DNA from: Thraustochytrium sp. TN22 | Taxonomy: Eukaryota > Sar > Bigyra > Thraustochytrida > Thraustochytriidae | Reading direction: 5' to 3' | Assembly (NCBI GenBank): GCA_013306675.1 | Contig: JABLUY010000349.1 | Coordinates: 1 to 29,014, forward strand | Length of the DNA stretch: 29,014 nucleotides | Shown: positions 27,216-29,014 of the stretch, in pieces | Layout: the number at the start of each line of letters is the position of its first letter | Numbering within the stretch: the first letter of the stretch is position 1 | Notes under the pieces: model-generated | Databases searched by the model: none | Told to the model about the DNA's origin: nothing | The model's input: the letters and a program-made list of their open reading frames with translations, nothing else | Position numbers and translations under genes: made by a program

Positions 27216-29014
27216 CGCCCACGGAGGCGAAGAAGAAGACCGAGACGAAGAAGACGTCGGGGGGGAAGCGAGGGATGTGGTGGATGCGGAGCGAGGGATG
27301 CGCCGGGGCGCCCCGCCTCACACCGCGCGGCGCGCGCGCGCGCGCCGCACCTGTGCTTGTCTCGTTCTCGCGCGGTGCGCTGGGGCGCAGGGGCGCGGCG
27401 CGGCGCGGCGCGCGGCGCGCTGCCGGCCCTGCCCTGCCCTGCGCGACGCGACGCGGCCCCGCCCGCCCGCCCGCGACGACGAGGCGCGGCCTGCGGCGGT
27501 GCGATCCGCGTCCGCTCGGCTCGCGAGGCGCGCGGCGAGCTGAGAGAGAGCCTGAGGCGAGCACGCACGCACGCACGCACGCACGCCCCTTCTCGCCTTT
27601 TCGCTGCCTGCACGCGTGCCGCCCCGGCGGCGGCAGCTGCGTCGGCACGCGGCCGCGGCGGGGCTGCGCGCGCCGCGTCTCCGTGCTGCGCTCTGCTGCG
27701 CTCCCTCGCGCGCGCGCGGGATCAGGCAAGGCGAGCGAGCAGGCAGCAGCAGCAGCAGCAGCAGGCAGCCGCCGCGCTGGGAGCCTTCCCAGCAGCTGTT
27801 GACTCGATGCCGCTGGCCCGCTCCGCTCCGCTCTGCTCCGCTCGCCGCTGCCGCGGAGGCGGCGCGCGGCCCGCGCAGGCGCTCTCGCGCGCGCTCGCTC
27901 GCTCGCTCGCTCGCGCAGGGGCGCGGGCGCGCAGGCGTGCGGGCGGCGCGATCCGCGCTTTCTGCTCGCGGCGACGGTCGATGCCTCTTTGATTGAGGCC
28001 CGTTTGCTCCCCGCCGACGCCGGCCGCAAGTCACTTGCGCTTCCGATTCCGCACTTGCCGCGCCGAGTAAGCCCTGTGTGGGCGCGGCCGTGTAAGTGAG
28101 TGAGCGAGCGAGGCGCGGCGCGGCGCGGCCGAGAGGAGAGAGAGAGACACAGAGACACAGAGAGAGAGAGAGAGAGAGAGAGAGGAAGGCGGGGCCGCGC
28201 CGCGAGCCGAGGCGCGCGAGCCGCCGCTGGCCAGGCGCCGCACCGCCGCAGGGGCGGGCCGAGGCGGGCGCGGCCGCTGCCAGCGTCCGTACGGGCAGGC
28301 CCGGCCGGCCGATCGAGCGCGCGAGCGCGGAGAGCGCCGCGGCGCAGCGCCTGACAGGCAGACGGAGACCTCGAAAGCTGGAGCGCGCGGTTTGAAAATT
28401 CGAATTTGAACGCGCGGCGCAGCGCAGGCGACGGGCACGGGACGTGCGCCGCGCCGCGAGCGCCGCAGCGCCGCGAGCCTGCGAGCCGCGCTCGCTCGCC
28501 TCGCCTCGCCTCGCCTCGCCTCGGCCTGGCGGCTCCGCCGGCTCGGCTCGCGCCGCTCCCACTGTCCGGCGCGCGGGCTCTGCTCGCCTCGCCTCGCCTG
28601 TGTGGCCGCCGCCCCCTCCGCCGCGCACGCGCCCTCGCCTGCCTTCCGAACGGCCGCTGCCGCCTCCCGCGACGACGCCGCACAGGAAGCGCGCGGCGCG
28701 GGCCCAGCCAGCCCTGGCGCCGCCGCCGCCCGCCTCGCCTCGCCGCGCTCGCCGCGCCCGCCGCGCCCGCCGCGCGCGTCCTGCCTGCTGCCGCGCCTCG
28801 CCGCGTCGGCTCCGGCCCGCCGCGCTTCGGGATCTGGCGCGCCGCGGCGCCGCCGCTGCGGAGGGGCCGGGCGGCCTCGCTGCGCGCCTTCCCGCGGCGC
28901 TGCTCTGCGCCGCTCGCAGCCGCGCTCGCCGCGCCGCGCCGCGCCGCGCCGCGCCTCGCCTCGCCTCGCGCCGGCCTGCAGCGCGGGGGCCTGCGCGCCC
29001 GCCGGCGCCGGCGG
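27216..29014. other. Very GC-rich upstream region of the RRM gene, to window end
   Basis: No gene was recognised in these 1.8 kb. The sequence is dominated by G/C-rich tandem repeats: (GCAC)6 (27561-27586), CAG/AGC run (27746-27763), GCTC array (27892-27914), GA/CA-rich block (28131-28185), GCCTC arrays (28497-28523, and again about 28580-28600) and GCCGC runs. One AT-rich island, 28391-28410, holds a 12-bp palindrome AAATTCGAATTT (28396-28407). The open frames here (for example 27145-28683, minus) are Arg/Ala/Ser-rich artefacts that overlap the real RRM start. A divergent gene may begin beyond the window. Confidence 0.5.
28131..28185 (+). repeat. GA-rich microsatellite with GACACA interruptions
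   Basis: GAGA runs interrupted twice by ACACAGAGA, about 0.9 kb upstream of the RRM gene start on the opposite strand. This is the purine-strand counterpart of the (CT)20 tract upstream of the NIPA-like gene. Confidence 0.9.

Noticed and set aside
27145-28683. 512-codon minus-strand open frame upstream of the RRM gene
   Set aside because: Arg/Ala/Ser-rich translation of simple repeats that overlaps the start of the RRM gene in another frame.

Overview
The window looks like nuclear DNA of a GC-rich, intron-poor unicellular eukaryote. It encodes an Arf GTPase, a Ste20-group kinase, two U-box proteins, a PP2C phosphatase, a two-RRM protein with polyglutamine tracts, and secreted proteins with signal peptides. 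Genes lie 0.1-2 kb apart on both strands without operons. Only one spliceosomal intron can be defined (78-267, in the Arf gene). High GC, few introns, glutamine/alanine-rich low complexity and the gene mix would fit a stramenopile such as a thraustochytrid, but this is inference and no marker settles it. I found no rRNA, tRNA, CRISPR array or transposon.

Layout, left to right: 3' part of an Arf gene (+); ankyrin/U-box E3 (-); head-to-head Ste20/MST-like kinase (+); M20 dipeptidase (+); tail-to-tail secreted PDZ/PA-domain protein (-); head-to-head secreted arylsulfatase (+); NIPA-like membrane transporter (+); tail-to-tail secreted lipoxygenase (-); head-to-head UBA-like/Myb/U-box protein (+); myristoylation-motif PP2C phosphatase (+); tail-to-tail two-RRM protein (-); then 1.8 kb of very GC-rich DNA to the window edge.

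The genes do not form one pathway. Themes are ubiquitin ligation (two U-box proteins of different architecture), reversible phosphorylation and lipid-anchored signalling (kinase, PP2C, Arf, possibly the ankyrin/U-box protein), and a secretory set (PDZ/PA protein, sulfatase, lipoxygenase).

The points most worth a second look are: (1) a 179-bp tandem duplication spanning the junction of the convergent transporter and lipoxygenase genes, copying the 3' ends of both, with a 4-bp microhomology at the joint; (2) a nuclear-looking protein that joins a UBA-like segment, a Myb/SANT repeat and a C-terminal U-box; (3) a secreted lipoxygenase lacking PLAT and ending in valine, as in fungal manganese lipoxygenases; (4) a secreted PDZ plus PA-domain protein without a protease domain; and (5) recurring short tandem repeats in 5' intergenic regions, including the same perfect (GCAA)6 array twice. 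All statements come from reading the sequence; no similarity search was run.
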